From assembly GCA_029820875.1 (NCBI GenBank), contig JALGUK010000041.1:1-12984 (forward strand): DNA of 12,984 nt. Reading direction: 5' to 3'. The stretch is from Candidatus Zipacnadia bacterium (lineage in GTDB: Bacteria; Armatimonadota; UBA5377; JALGUK01). Every line of letters starts with the position of its first letter. The stretch's first letter is position 1. Made by a program: the position numbers and the translations under genes. The notes below the pieces were generated by a model that saw nothing but the letters and a program-made list of their open reading frames with translations, made no database searches and was not told the DNA's origin. This document shows, piece by piece, positions 7,092 through 12,984 of the stretch.

Positions 7092-8549
7092 GTGGTATGT
7101 CCACAGTGTGGGACCGAAAACCCGGATAGTGCCCGATTCTGCCTCAGTTGTGGTTTGTTCCTGCGAGTGGCCGGACCACTGTACCAGCAGCAGTCCAAGC
7201 CGCTTCAGGCGGGTGCCTCCGCACAAGACAGTGCACAATCCCCGAGTGCTTCGAGGCCGTCGTTGTTGGAGCAAGCTCTTGCCGCCAGTGACAATGGTGA
7301 CATAGTCACTGCCATTGAACTATGTCGGGCCGCAACGGTGGAGAACCCTGGAAACGGGGCGGCTTTCTCGCTTCTGGGGGTTCTGTATGAGCGTATGGGA
7401 GAGAAGCAGCGGGCTATTGAGGCATATGAACATGCTCTGCGGCTCAATCCAGGCAGCACTGCGGACCGTGAGCACCTCGCAAACATTAAGGGCCAGGACA
7501 AAGAGCGACTTGAGGATGAGATTACCCAGACCTTCTGGCCTCCGGAACAAACCGAACCGGTGTGGATGCGTAGACCTGTTCAAATCATCGCTGCAGTTTT
7601 TGTCGGATTCGTTCTGATTATTTCATTGCTTGCGTGGGGCATCAGAAGCCACCAGTTGCGCCGCAGGGCCGAGACGACGGTGAGTCAGGCACAAGAAAAA
7701 ATCAAACTGGGCGACATACACGCGGCCCAAGGTCATTGGAATCAGGCGCAGCGGGCCTATCTGGAGGCCACGCGACTTGACCCGCGTAATGCGGAGGCGA
7801 AACAACGCCTCCAGCAACTCAGGTACTGGGCTGGACGCATGCAGACGAGCCAGGCCGCAACTCCCCAAAACCAGAGGCCGCGCCTGCTGCCGCCCCGCTC
7901 AGACTCGATGTTCAACTGGCATTTCTCCCTGCCACAGCAGAAGCCTAAGACGCCTCCTCCAGCCTTCACGACGCCGATACGCCGCGCCAGTGGCCAGTCA
8001 AGTGCACGCTCCACCGGCCGCCGTTCGGGTATGACGTCTACGCCGCCTCCGCTGATTTCGCAACCTAGCATAACCTCTATTCAGGGGATGGGGCCAGCCG
8101 CACCGTCGGCGGGTGGAGCGGTCTCTGCCGTCCCATTGCCGCCCGCCCCGTCGTACACGCCCGGCGGCGCGGTCACTCCGGTGGAGGGGGCCACCGGTGG
8201 TACGGCCCAGGCTCAAAAACCAAAGGACTCGGTAATGGTTGTCAAGGTCGTGGAACAGCCTACAAGCAGTTCCCCGCCCGCAGGAGGTGCCGTTGAGCCG
8301 GTTGAGGCGCCTGCGGCGCCGAAGATACAGCCTGCTCGCACCTTGGCCGAGCAGCAGTTGGATAGAGCACGCGCATTGCGTGACCAGGGCCGCTACGCGG
8401 AAGCGGCAGCGGCTTGCCAGAAGGCGCTCGAGACTTGCCAAAGTGAAGCTGGAAGCGGAGATATCCGGGCTCGCAACGTCGCGGAAATGGCGAAACACCT
8501 CAAGGAACTGTGCGAGCGTAGCCAGCAAGGAGCTGCGGGCGGCTCCTGA
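7092..8549 (+). CDS. Zinc-ribbon, TPR-repeat, single-span membrane protein
   Basis: No named family is recognised for the whole protein. The start at GTG 7092 is chosen because GGGGGAG lies 6 bases upstream and the zinc ribbon then begins at residue 2; the frame itself is open back to TTG 7053. From 7092 it has 485 residues. CPQCG and CLSCG (Cys3, 6, 17, 20) form a zinc ribbon. TPR-like helices run over about 58-137, including AFSLLGVLYERMGEKQRAIE and HALRLNPG. One membrane span lies at about 162-183, with more TPR at 192-245 (HWNQAQRAYLEATRLDPRNA). A Pro/Ala/Gly-rich linker (247-417) carries three GGAV repeats, and a last TPR (ALRDQGRYAEAAAACQKALE) is near the C-terminus. Positive charges flank both ends of the span, so topology is uncertain; a cytoplasmic zinc ribbon is likely. 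It is probably a scaffold for protein-protein contacts, cotranscribed with the next TPR gene. Confidence 0.85.
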   Translation: MVCPQCGTENPDSARFCLSCGLFLRVAGPLYQQQSKPLQAGASAQDSAQSPSASRPSLLEQALAASDNGDIVTAIELCRAATVENPGNGAAFSLLGVLYERMGEKQRAIEAYEHALRLNPGSTADREHLANIKGQDKERLEDEITQTFWPPEQTEPVWMRRPVQIIAAVFVGFVLIISLLAWGIRSHQLRRRAETTVSQAQEKIKLGDIHAAQGHWNQAQRAYLEATRLDPRNAEAKQRLQQLRYWAGRMQTSQAATPQNQRPRLLPPRSDSMFNWHFSLPQQKPKTPPPAFTTPIRRASGQSSARSTGRRSGMTSTPPPLISQPSITSIQGMGPAAPSAGGAVSAVPLPPAPSYTPGGAVTPVEGATGGTAQAQKPKDSVMVVKVVEQPTSSSPPAGGAVEPVEAPAAPKIQPARTLAEQQLDRARALRDQGRYAEAAAACQKALETCQSEAGSGDIRARNVAEMAKHLKELCERSQQGAAGGS

Positions 8550-8597
8550 AGAAGGGCGGAAGGGTTAATTCACAGACTCGCAATTCGCTATCTGGTA

Positions 8598-10253
8598 TTG
8601 CTGATATTCCTCGGTATAGCTATGGCAGTCCCAGCCAATCAGCGGGCTGTTGTCGGGGTTTTGCCGGTTGTTGGTTCGAGTGCTGTCGCCACTGCTGACA
8701 CTGATGACCTAATATCGGCAATCACCGAGGCGGCGAAGCATTCCGACATTGTCAAGGTTGTATGGCTGACGCCGGATGCGCCCGAGGTTAAGCGTGCCGT
8801 CGAAGATGGCATTCTCGATTCGACGGTTATTGCGAATGCCGACAAGACGAAGCTGGGGAGCTTGGCTGCTGCTTTGGAGCTTGCTGGAGTAGCGCAGGTG
8901 AACCTCCTGCGGTTGCGTGTTGCAGACCGTTACGACCGATGCACAGCCGAGGTCAGGGTCTACTGGGCGGCGCCGGAGCAGATGCAGCCACAATCGTCCC
9001 GTATCCCAAAGCGGCGCGGGGAGGAACCACGATTAGGTCCTTCACTGGGCAAGAATCCGCCGGCGCGCGTGCAGTTGATGCAGTTTCTGGCCGAAGCGTT
9101 CGTTGATACTCTTGAAGCACGCTTGAAATCCGCCGGCACATCACCGCCCGAGGCTGCGAGCGAGGAAAAGAGGCCTTCAGCCGCCCCCTCCGAGACGGGC
9201 AGCGCTGAAGAGGTTTCCCCAGAGGGGGCGTCTCCGCGCCCCAGTGTTTCGCCGCCCGCAAAGCCGTCCGAAGGGCCGGTGGATGCCATCGCGCAGGCCA
9301 AAAGTCTGTGTGCGGAAGGCAAACACGCGGAGGCGGCGAAGGTTCTTGAGGACGCCATCGCCAGTCACCCAAACGGCCCGCACCTTCTGGCGGCCTTGGG
9401 CGACGTCTATGTTGGGATGGGCAAGCCGAACCTGGCATTGAAGCAATATGAGCGTGCGGCGGCTTTGGACCTGCGTAACGTCTCCGCGCTGGTAGGGATG
9501 GCTCAGATATACACTCAGAAGGGGCTGTGGCAAAAGGCCGTCGCGGCATATCAACGTGCAGCGGAGGTGGCGCCTAACCAGGCGGAGATTCGGATTGCAC
9601 TTGCGAGGGCTTACCTCGAGAATGGCTCACTCAAACGCGCGCTTGAGGAGTACAACACCGCCTTGGAGCTTGACCCGGACAACGGAGCAATCCACACCGG
9701 TCTGGGTGACGTGTACCGTAAACAAGGGGATGAGAACAGGGCAAAGCGGGAATATATCGCTGCAACAAAGGCAGGCCGGCCGGACGCGGATGCGCGGATT
9801 CGCTTAGCCGAAATGCACGAAGAGGCCGGAGAGAGCGAAGCTGTGCTTTACAGTTACGCCGGAGCCAGCGCACATGCTCCCTCCGAGGAGGAATACCGCA
9901 CTATTTTGGCCGCCGCGGGGCAGACTCTGCGGGACCAGCTCGCGAAACTTGCCGACATCCTGACGCGCTTTGCCGACCAGCATGTGATGGTTAGGGAAGA
10001 GGCCTACAAGGCGGTGCAGGCCCATGCGTTGCACGGAGACGAGCTTGCGACACTGCTGAGCGGTATTAGAGTGCCCAAAGGTTACGAGACAGCCGCCGAC
10101 CAGATGATATATGCCTTCCGCCTCTCGGTGCAGTCGGACCTCGATGTCCTGTCCTGGCTTGACACCGACGATCCGGCGGTCTTCAGAAGGGCCATGGCGC
10201 TCCGGCAGGAATGTATTGATGAACTTGAGGCGATGACGCGGCAGCCCTCGTGA
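8598..10253 (+). CDS. Exported TPR-repeat protein of unknown function
   Basis: From TTG 8598 this gives 551 residues. The N-terminal hydrophobic segment LIFLGIAMAVPA resembles a signal peptide but lacks basic residues. Reading the frame upstream adds HRLAIRYLVL, which would supply them, so the true start may be an ATT at 8568 or 8583. Residues 17-125 (AVVGVLPVVGSS; DIVKVVWLTPD; VNLLRLRVADRYDR) form an alternating alpha/beta domain. It loosely recalls the CsgG/FlgO type of envelope protein; that comparison is weak. A Pro/Ser/Glu-rich linker covers about 180-228. Five or six TPRs follow to about 425, including ALGDVYVGMGKPNLALKQYE and GDVYRKQGDENRAKREYI. A helical C-terminal domain runs from 428 to 551. 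It lies 48 bases after, and in the same frame as, the zinc-ribbon TPR gene. The pair probably works at the cell envelope. Confidence 0.8.
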   Translation: MLIFLGIAMAVPANQRAVVGVLPVVGSSAVATADTDDLISAITEAAKHSDIVKVVWLTPDAPEVKRAVEDGILDSTVIANADKTKLGSLAAALELAGVAQVNLLRLRVADRYDRCTAEVRVYWAAPEQMQPQSSRIPKRRGEEPRLGPSLGKNPPARVQLMQFLAEAFVDTLEARLKSAGTSPPEAASEEKRPSAAPSETGSAEEVSPEGASPRPSVSPPAKPSEGPVDAIAQAKSLCAEGKHAEAAKVLEDAIASHPNGPHLLAALGDVYVGMGKPNLALKQYERAAALDLRNVSALVGMAQIYTQKGLWQKAVAAYQRAAEVAPNQAEIRIALARAYLENGSLKRALEEYNTALELDPDNGAIHTGLGDVYRKQGDENRAKREYIAATKAGRPDADARIRLAEMHEEAGESEAVLYSYAGASAHAPSEEEYRTILAAAGQTLRDQLAKLADILTRFADQHVMVREEAYKAVQAHALHGDELATLLSGIRVPKGYETAADQMIYAFRLSVQSDLDVLSWLDTDDPAVFRRAMALRQECIDELEAMTRQPS

Positions 10254-10268
10254 GCGTCGTTTGAAGCC

Positions 10269-10293
10269 GTCTGGCCTTACGGCCTTTGCAGAC
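10269..10293 (+). other. Intercistronic stem-loop before the DUF2905 gene
   Basis: GTCTGGCC and GGCC...AGAC pair around a TTAC tetraloop, with a five-base bulge (TTTGC) on the 3' side. It lies 16 bases after the TPR stop codon. There is no long T-run, so termination is unlikely; an RNA processing or stabilising element is possible. Confidence 0.3.
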
Positions 10294-10320
10294 CGGGAGC
10301 GATGTCGAGGATTGAGTCGT

Positions 10321-10548
10321 ATGATTGACTTGGCGAAGATGCTGGTGCTGCTTGGTGTAGTGCTGGTGGTGATGGGAGGATTGGTGTGGTTTTTTGCGAA
10401 GCTTACAGGGGGCAGGGGCGTGTTGTTGCCCGGTGACATAGTTTATCGGCGGGATGGTTTTACCTTCTACTTCCCTATCGTCACATGTCTGTTGCTTAGC
10501 GCTCTTCTAACACTGATATTGTACGTATTGTCCATTTTGAGACGATGA
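10321..10548 (+). CDS. DUF2905 family small membrane protein
   Basis: The start at ATG 10321 follows GAGG by 10 bases and gives 75 residues, the usual size of DUF2905 proteins; the frame is open 60 bases further upstream but that part looks non-coding. Two membrane helices are clear, at about 7-25 (MLVLLGVVLVVMGGLVWFF) and 51-72 (PIVTCLLLSALLTLILYVLS). Between them lies the family hallmark GRGVLLPGDIVYRRDGFTFY, with LPGDI and FYFP. The function of the family is not known. It sits 67 bases after the TPR gene and 48 before the helix-turn-helix gene, in line with cotranscription. Confidence 0.9.
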   Translation: MIDLAKMLVLLGVVLVVMGGLVWFFAKLTGGRGVLLPGDIVYRRDGFTFYFPIVTCLLLSALLTLILYVLSILRR

Positions 10549-10550
10549 AG

Positions 10551-10571
10551 GTGGCGCGTCGGTTCCGCCAC
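10551..10571 (+). other. Stem-loop right after the DUF2905 stop codon
   Basis: GTGGCG and CGCCAC form a perfect 6-base inverted repeat with a 9-base loop, two bases past the TGA at 10546-10548. No T-run follows, and a ribosome site for the next gene (GGAGGTG, 10580-10586) comes soon after. It could dampen read-through or shape the message; function is inferred. Confidence 0.35.
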
Positions 10572-10596
10572 TGAAGGGTGGAGGTGTCCGGAAGCC

Positions 10597-11454
10597 TTGC
10601 GTCTGCACGAGTGGCACAAGCGTTGGAAGACCGATAAGCACCGTGAAACCGGGCCGCAGGATGACCAGGACAAGCCGACGGCGGAGCAGAGTCAGCCGCG
10701 GGATGCTGTGGCGGATGAACCCATGCTGACTCGGCCTGGCACCCGGGTCCGGGGTCCTGCTCGCTTACCTGACGCTCGACCGGCCAAGCCCATTGAGCCG
10801 CCCAAGAAACAGCTGCCGTCGCTCGGAAGGTCACCGCTGCTTCGTAAGCCTTCGAGTGAGCAAGACGCCGCCAGCCAGACGGTTACTGAGCCAGAAACGG
10901 CGCCGGAAACTAAACAGGCCGCGCAGAAACCAGCGCGTACCTCAAAGCAGCCAGCGCAAGCTTCGCGAGGAACCGGTAGCCGCTTCGAGCGGGGCCGTGC
11001 CCTTGCAATTGAGCAGGCTCTTGCGCGGATCCGCGGCACTGCTCCCAGGCCGATACCTGAGACGCCTATTGTAGAGGAAGAGCCCACTGAGCCGGAAGAG
11101 GAACCCAGCGATGTGGAGCAGCGGGCCATTCAGATGGGCCAACGCGCGCGCGAGGTTCTGTCGGCGTGGCGGACCCGCCAGGGTTCGCTTCCGCTGGACA
11201 TCGAGGAGCCTAAGCCGAAGCGAGGCCGCCCACGCACAGTCGCCGAGAGCCGTGGGAGCTTGATTGAGCGGCTTCTGGACCCGGAGCTGACATTGCAAGA
11301 GACAGCCACCCTACTTAACGTCTGTCCATCAACCGTGCGGCGTTATACGGACAAGGGCATCCTCGGGCACCATCGAACACCAGGCAATCAACGACGTTTC
11401 CGACTGTCTGACGTGCTGGAATTCATGGAACGCCAGCAGAAAGGGACCCGTTAA
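10597..11454 (+). CDS. MerR/BldC-like helix-turn-helix protein with long disordered N-terminus and AT-hook-like motif
   Basis: The start is TTG 10597, with GGAGGTG 10 bases upstream; 285 residues. Residues 1-130 are rich in Pro, Gln, Ala and charged residues and look disordered. Residues 130-150 and 172-195 are likely helices, separated by an acidic stretch of Glu and Pro (159-170). PKPKRGRPR (205-213) contains the RGRP core of an AT-hook that binds the minor groove. Residues 222-282 form a winged helix-turn-helix of the MerR/BldC/excisionase type (LTLQETATLLNVCPSTVRRY; GNQRRFRLSDVLEFME). No MerR effector domain follows it, so it is not a classical MerR regulator. It probably binds DNA, as a regulator or as a nucleoid-associated protein; the target is unknown. 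It sits between DUF2905 and a response regulator. Confidence 0.8.
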   Translation: MRLHEWHKRWKTDKHRETGPQDDQDKPTAEQSQPRDAVADEPMLTRPGTRVRGPARLPDARPAKPIEPPKKQLPSLGRSPLLRKPSSEQDAASQTVTEPETAPETKQAAQKPARTSKQPAQASRGTGSRFERGRALAIEQALARIRGTAPRPIPETPIVEEEPTEPEEEPSDVEQRAIQMGQRAREVLSAWRTRQGSLPLDIEEPKPKRGRPRTVAESRGSLIERLLDPELTLQETATLLNVCPSTVRRYTDKGILGHHRTPGNQRRFRLSDVLEFMERQQKGTR

Positions 11455-11469
11455 GCACGCGCCGCAGCG

Positions 11470-11497
11470 GGCCGGGGCGGACTTGTCGGTGCCGGCC
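11470..11497 (+). other. GC-rich inverted repeat between the helix-turn-helix and response regulator genes
   Basis: GGCCGG at 11470-11475 and CCGGCC at 11492-11497 can pair around a 16-base loop. There is no T-run after it. In GC-rich DNA a 6-base match of this kind may be chance; it is listed because similar hairpins occur in other gaps of this cluster. Confidence 0.25.
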
Positions 11498-11525
11498 AGC
11501 GCCATTCTGTCAAGGGGTGATCAGG

Positions 11526-12218
11526 TTGGCCGAGAAGATTCTGATCGTGGACGACGACCGCGATCTCGCACAAATGGTGAGCACGCTGTTGGCAAAGCAC
11601 GGGTTTGAGTGCCAGGATGTTGCCAACGGCTCCGCCGCGCTGAGCGCCGAGCAGGAGTTTCGTCCGGATCTGATCATCCTCGACATCATGCTTCCGGATA
11701 TCAACGGGGTGGACGTCTGCAAGAGGCTCAGGCAACGTACCACCGTGCCCATCATCATGCTGACGGCACTGGATGACGAGATTGACATTGTCGTGGGGCT
11801 TGAGGCCGGGGCGGACGATTACATCGCAAAGCCGTTTAAGCCACGCGAGCTGCTCGCGCGTGTCAGGGCCCAGTTGCGGCGCACAGGCGAGTATACAGTA
11901 GCTGCGGCTGAGGGGGAACGCCTGGAGTTCCCGGGCCTGGTTATTGACGTCCCCCGACATGAGGTGATAGTCAACGGCCAGCCCGTTGCGTTTACGCCCA
12001 AGGAGTTCGAGCTGCTCCACTTCTTGTGCCGCCGCGAGGGGAGGGTCGTCGAGCGCGAAACGCTCTTGGAGCAGATATGGGGTTACAGCAGCGCCATTGA
12101 CAGCAGGACTCTCGATGTTCATATTCGCCGCGTGCGGGCGAAAATCGAGGAGGATGAAACCCCTAAGAGAATCCTGACCGTCCCGGGTATAGGATACAAG
12201 TTTGTTGGAGGGGAGTAG
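11526..12218 (+). CDS. OmpR/PhoB-family response regulator
   Basis: The start TTG 11526 is preferred because AAGGGGTGATC, close to a full Shine-Dalgarno, ends just before it; the frame can also begin at GTG 11517. From TTG it has 230 residues. The receiver domain shows the acidic pair Asp9-Asp10, phosphoacceptor Asp53 (LIILDIMLPD), Thr80 (IIMLTAL) and Lys102 (YIAKPFKPREL). The winged-helix output domain covers about 130-230, with FTPKEFELLHFL, RETLLEQIWGY, RTLDVHIRRVRAKI and the ending TVPGIGYKF. A partner histidine kinase is not in the window: the next gene is a methyltransferase one base after the stop. The protein should bind DNA as a dimer after phosphorylation. Target genes are not visible here. 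Confidence 0.95.
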   Translation: MAEKILIVDDDRDLAQMVSTLLAKHGFECQDVANGSAALSAEQEFRPDLIILDIMLPDINGVDVCKRLRQRTTVPIIMLTALDDEIDIVVGLEAGADDYIAKPFKPRELLARVRAQLRRTGEYTVAAAEGERLEFPGLVIDVPRHEVIVNGQPVAFTPKEFELLHFLCRREGRVVERETLLEQIWGYSSAIDSRTLDVHIRRVRAKIEEDETPKRILTVPGIGYKFVGGE

Positions 12219-12219
12219 T

Positions 12220-12984
12220 GTGTTGGAGGAGCAACGACGGGGTTGGACGGCGGCGACGCTTCTGCTGATTGTGTGTGGGCTGTTCCTTCTGGTCTGGATA
12301 GGATACGGCTCCGGCGGCTGCGCGCGGGCCGACGAGCGGGAGGCAGCCAAATCAGACGAGGCTCCTCCGCCCGAGGACGCCGAGGAAGCTCGCTATCGGC
12401 AGCTCCGGGAGAAGATGGTGGAGACACAGCTCGCTCATCCGCACGATGGACGCCCCGCTGTCAGGAACAAGCGCGTCCTGGCCGCGATGCGGAAAGTCCC
12501 CCGGCACAAGTTCGTCCCCGAAAAGTACTGCGATGCCGCCTACGATGATTGCCCGCTGCCCATCGGTGAGGGGCAGACAATCTCCCAACCTTACATGGTC
12601 GGCCTTATGACCGAGCTTCTTGAGCCTGAAAAGGATGACGTTATGCTCGAAATCGGTACGGGTTCGGGCTATCAGGCGACCATCCTGGGCGAGCTGTGCA
12701 AAGAGGTCTACACCATCGAGATTATTGATGTGCTCACCCGGCACGCCGTGAAGACGCTCAAGGAACTCGGATATAAGAACGTCCATGCCAAAACCGGTGA
12801 TGGCTGGCTTGGATGGCCCGAGCACGCACCGTTCGATGGAATCGTTGTCACATGCGCCGCGCCGAAGGTTCCCCCTCCTCTGGTGGAACAGCTCAAGGAG
12901 GGTGGGCGCCTGGTCATCCCTGTATCCACGGAGGCCTTTGGGCCCTGGCAGGAACTGATGCGATATCGCAAGGTCAAAGGGAAG
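12220..12984 (+). CDS. pcm: Membrane-anchored protein-L-isoaspartate O-methyltransferase (C-terminus cut by window edge)
   Basis: The frame is open from GTG 12220 to the window end (255 codons), so the C-terminus is missing. The start is set by GGAGGGGAG, 4 bases upstream and inside the end of the response regulator gene. The enzyme transfers methyl from SAM to isoaspartyl residues to repair aged proteins. LPIGEGQTISQPYMVG (113-128) is the family signature, LEIGTGSGYQA (143-153) is the SAM-binding motif I, and FDGIVVTCAAPKVPPPLVEQ follows. Unusually, residues 10-30 are a hydrophobic segment after an N-terminus with two Arg, then a charged Pro/Glu-rich spacer (36-57). The catalytic domain would therefore face outside the cytoplasm, or stay attached to the membrane. 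Cys34 in GSGGC is not a proper lipobox. It is translationally coupled to the response regulator. Confidence 0.92.
   Translation, partial: MLEEQRRGWTAATLLLIVCGLFLLVWIGYGSGGCARADEREAAKSDEAPPPEDAEEARYRQLREKMVETQLAHPHDGRPAVRNKRVLAAMRKVPRHKFVPEKYCDAAYDDCPLPIGEGQTISQPYMVGLMTELLEPEKDDVMLEIGTGSGYQATILGELCKEVYTIEIIDVLTRHAVKTLKELGYKNVHAKTGDGWLGWPEHAPFDGIVVTCAAPKVPPPLVEQLKEGGRLVIPVSTEAFGPWQELMRYRKVKGK

Noticed and set aside
9804..10439. Minus-strand open frame of 211 codons opposite the end of the TPR gene and DUF2905
   Set aside because: It is antisense to two supported genes and shows no motif.
12307..12324. Lipobox in the methyltransferase (GSGGC, Cys34)
   Set aside because: The position three before Cys is Ser rather than Leu/Val/Ile, so lipid attachment is not supported.
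11451..12350. Long minus-strand open frame (299 codons) opposite the response regulator and methyltransferase start
   Set aside because: It is antisense to two clearly real genes, its protein has no family motif, and it is a by-product of GC-rich codon use.
1..12984. CRISPR arrays, insertion sequences, phage genes or attachment sites
   Set aside because: I found no spaced direct repeats, transposase or integrase motifs, or target-site duplications; all clusters look like ordinary chromosomal genes.

Overview
The window looks like a chromosomal segment of a high-GC, free-living bacterium whose phylum I cannot fix. The order trmD-rplS-lepB-rnhB-yraN is ordinary bacterial housekeeping. The secreted glycosidases of a type common in Armatimonadota, Planctomycetota and similar polysaccharide degraders, the DUF2905 protein, the zinc-ribbon/TPR membrane protein and the heavy use of GTG/TTG starts would fit Armatimonadota or a related lineage. 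That placement is inference. I see no tRNA, rRNA, CRISPR, insertion sequence or phage gene.

Layout: two gene clusters diverge from a promoter region at about 6813-7091. The leftward (minus) cluster starts at an extended -10 promoter and reads trmD, rplS, lepB, rnhB, yraN, then two exported carbohydrate-active proteins. The first of these is a DUF5060-type TIM-barrel glycosidase split by a frameshift near position 3510. The second is a five-bladed-propeller glycosidase-like protein cut by the left edge of the window. The housekeeping genes are tightly packed (gaps of 3 to about 40 bases, and a 14-base overlap of trmD with rplS). The usual upstream partners rpsP and rimM are absent, so trmD leads the transcript.

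The rightward (plus) cluster starts at a perfect sigma70-type promoter (TTGACA, 17 bases, TATAAT) with a potential G-quadruplex just upstream. It reads: a zinc-ribbon/TPR protein with one membrane span; an exported TPR protein; a 75-residue DUF2905 membrane protein; a protein with an AT-hook-like motif and a C-terminal MerR/BldC-like helix-turn-helix; an OmpR-type response regulator; and a membrane-anchored protein-L-isoaspartate O-methyltransferase cut by the right edge. The response regulator and methyltransferase are one base apart and surely cotranscribed.

The most distinctive part is the plus cluster. Two adjacent TPR proteins, one spanning the membrane with a cytoplasmic zinc ribbon and one exported, suggest an envelope assembly or sensing module. 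It is followed by an uncharacterised DNA-binding protein and an exported protein-repair enzyme tied to a two-component regulator. No known system is recognised there, and the joint function is speculation.
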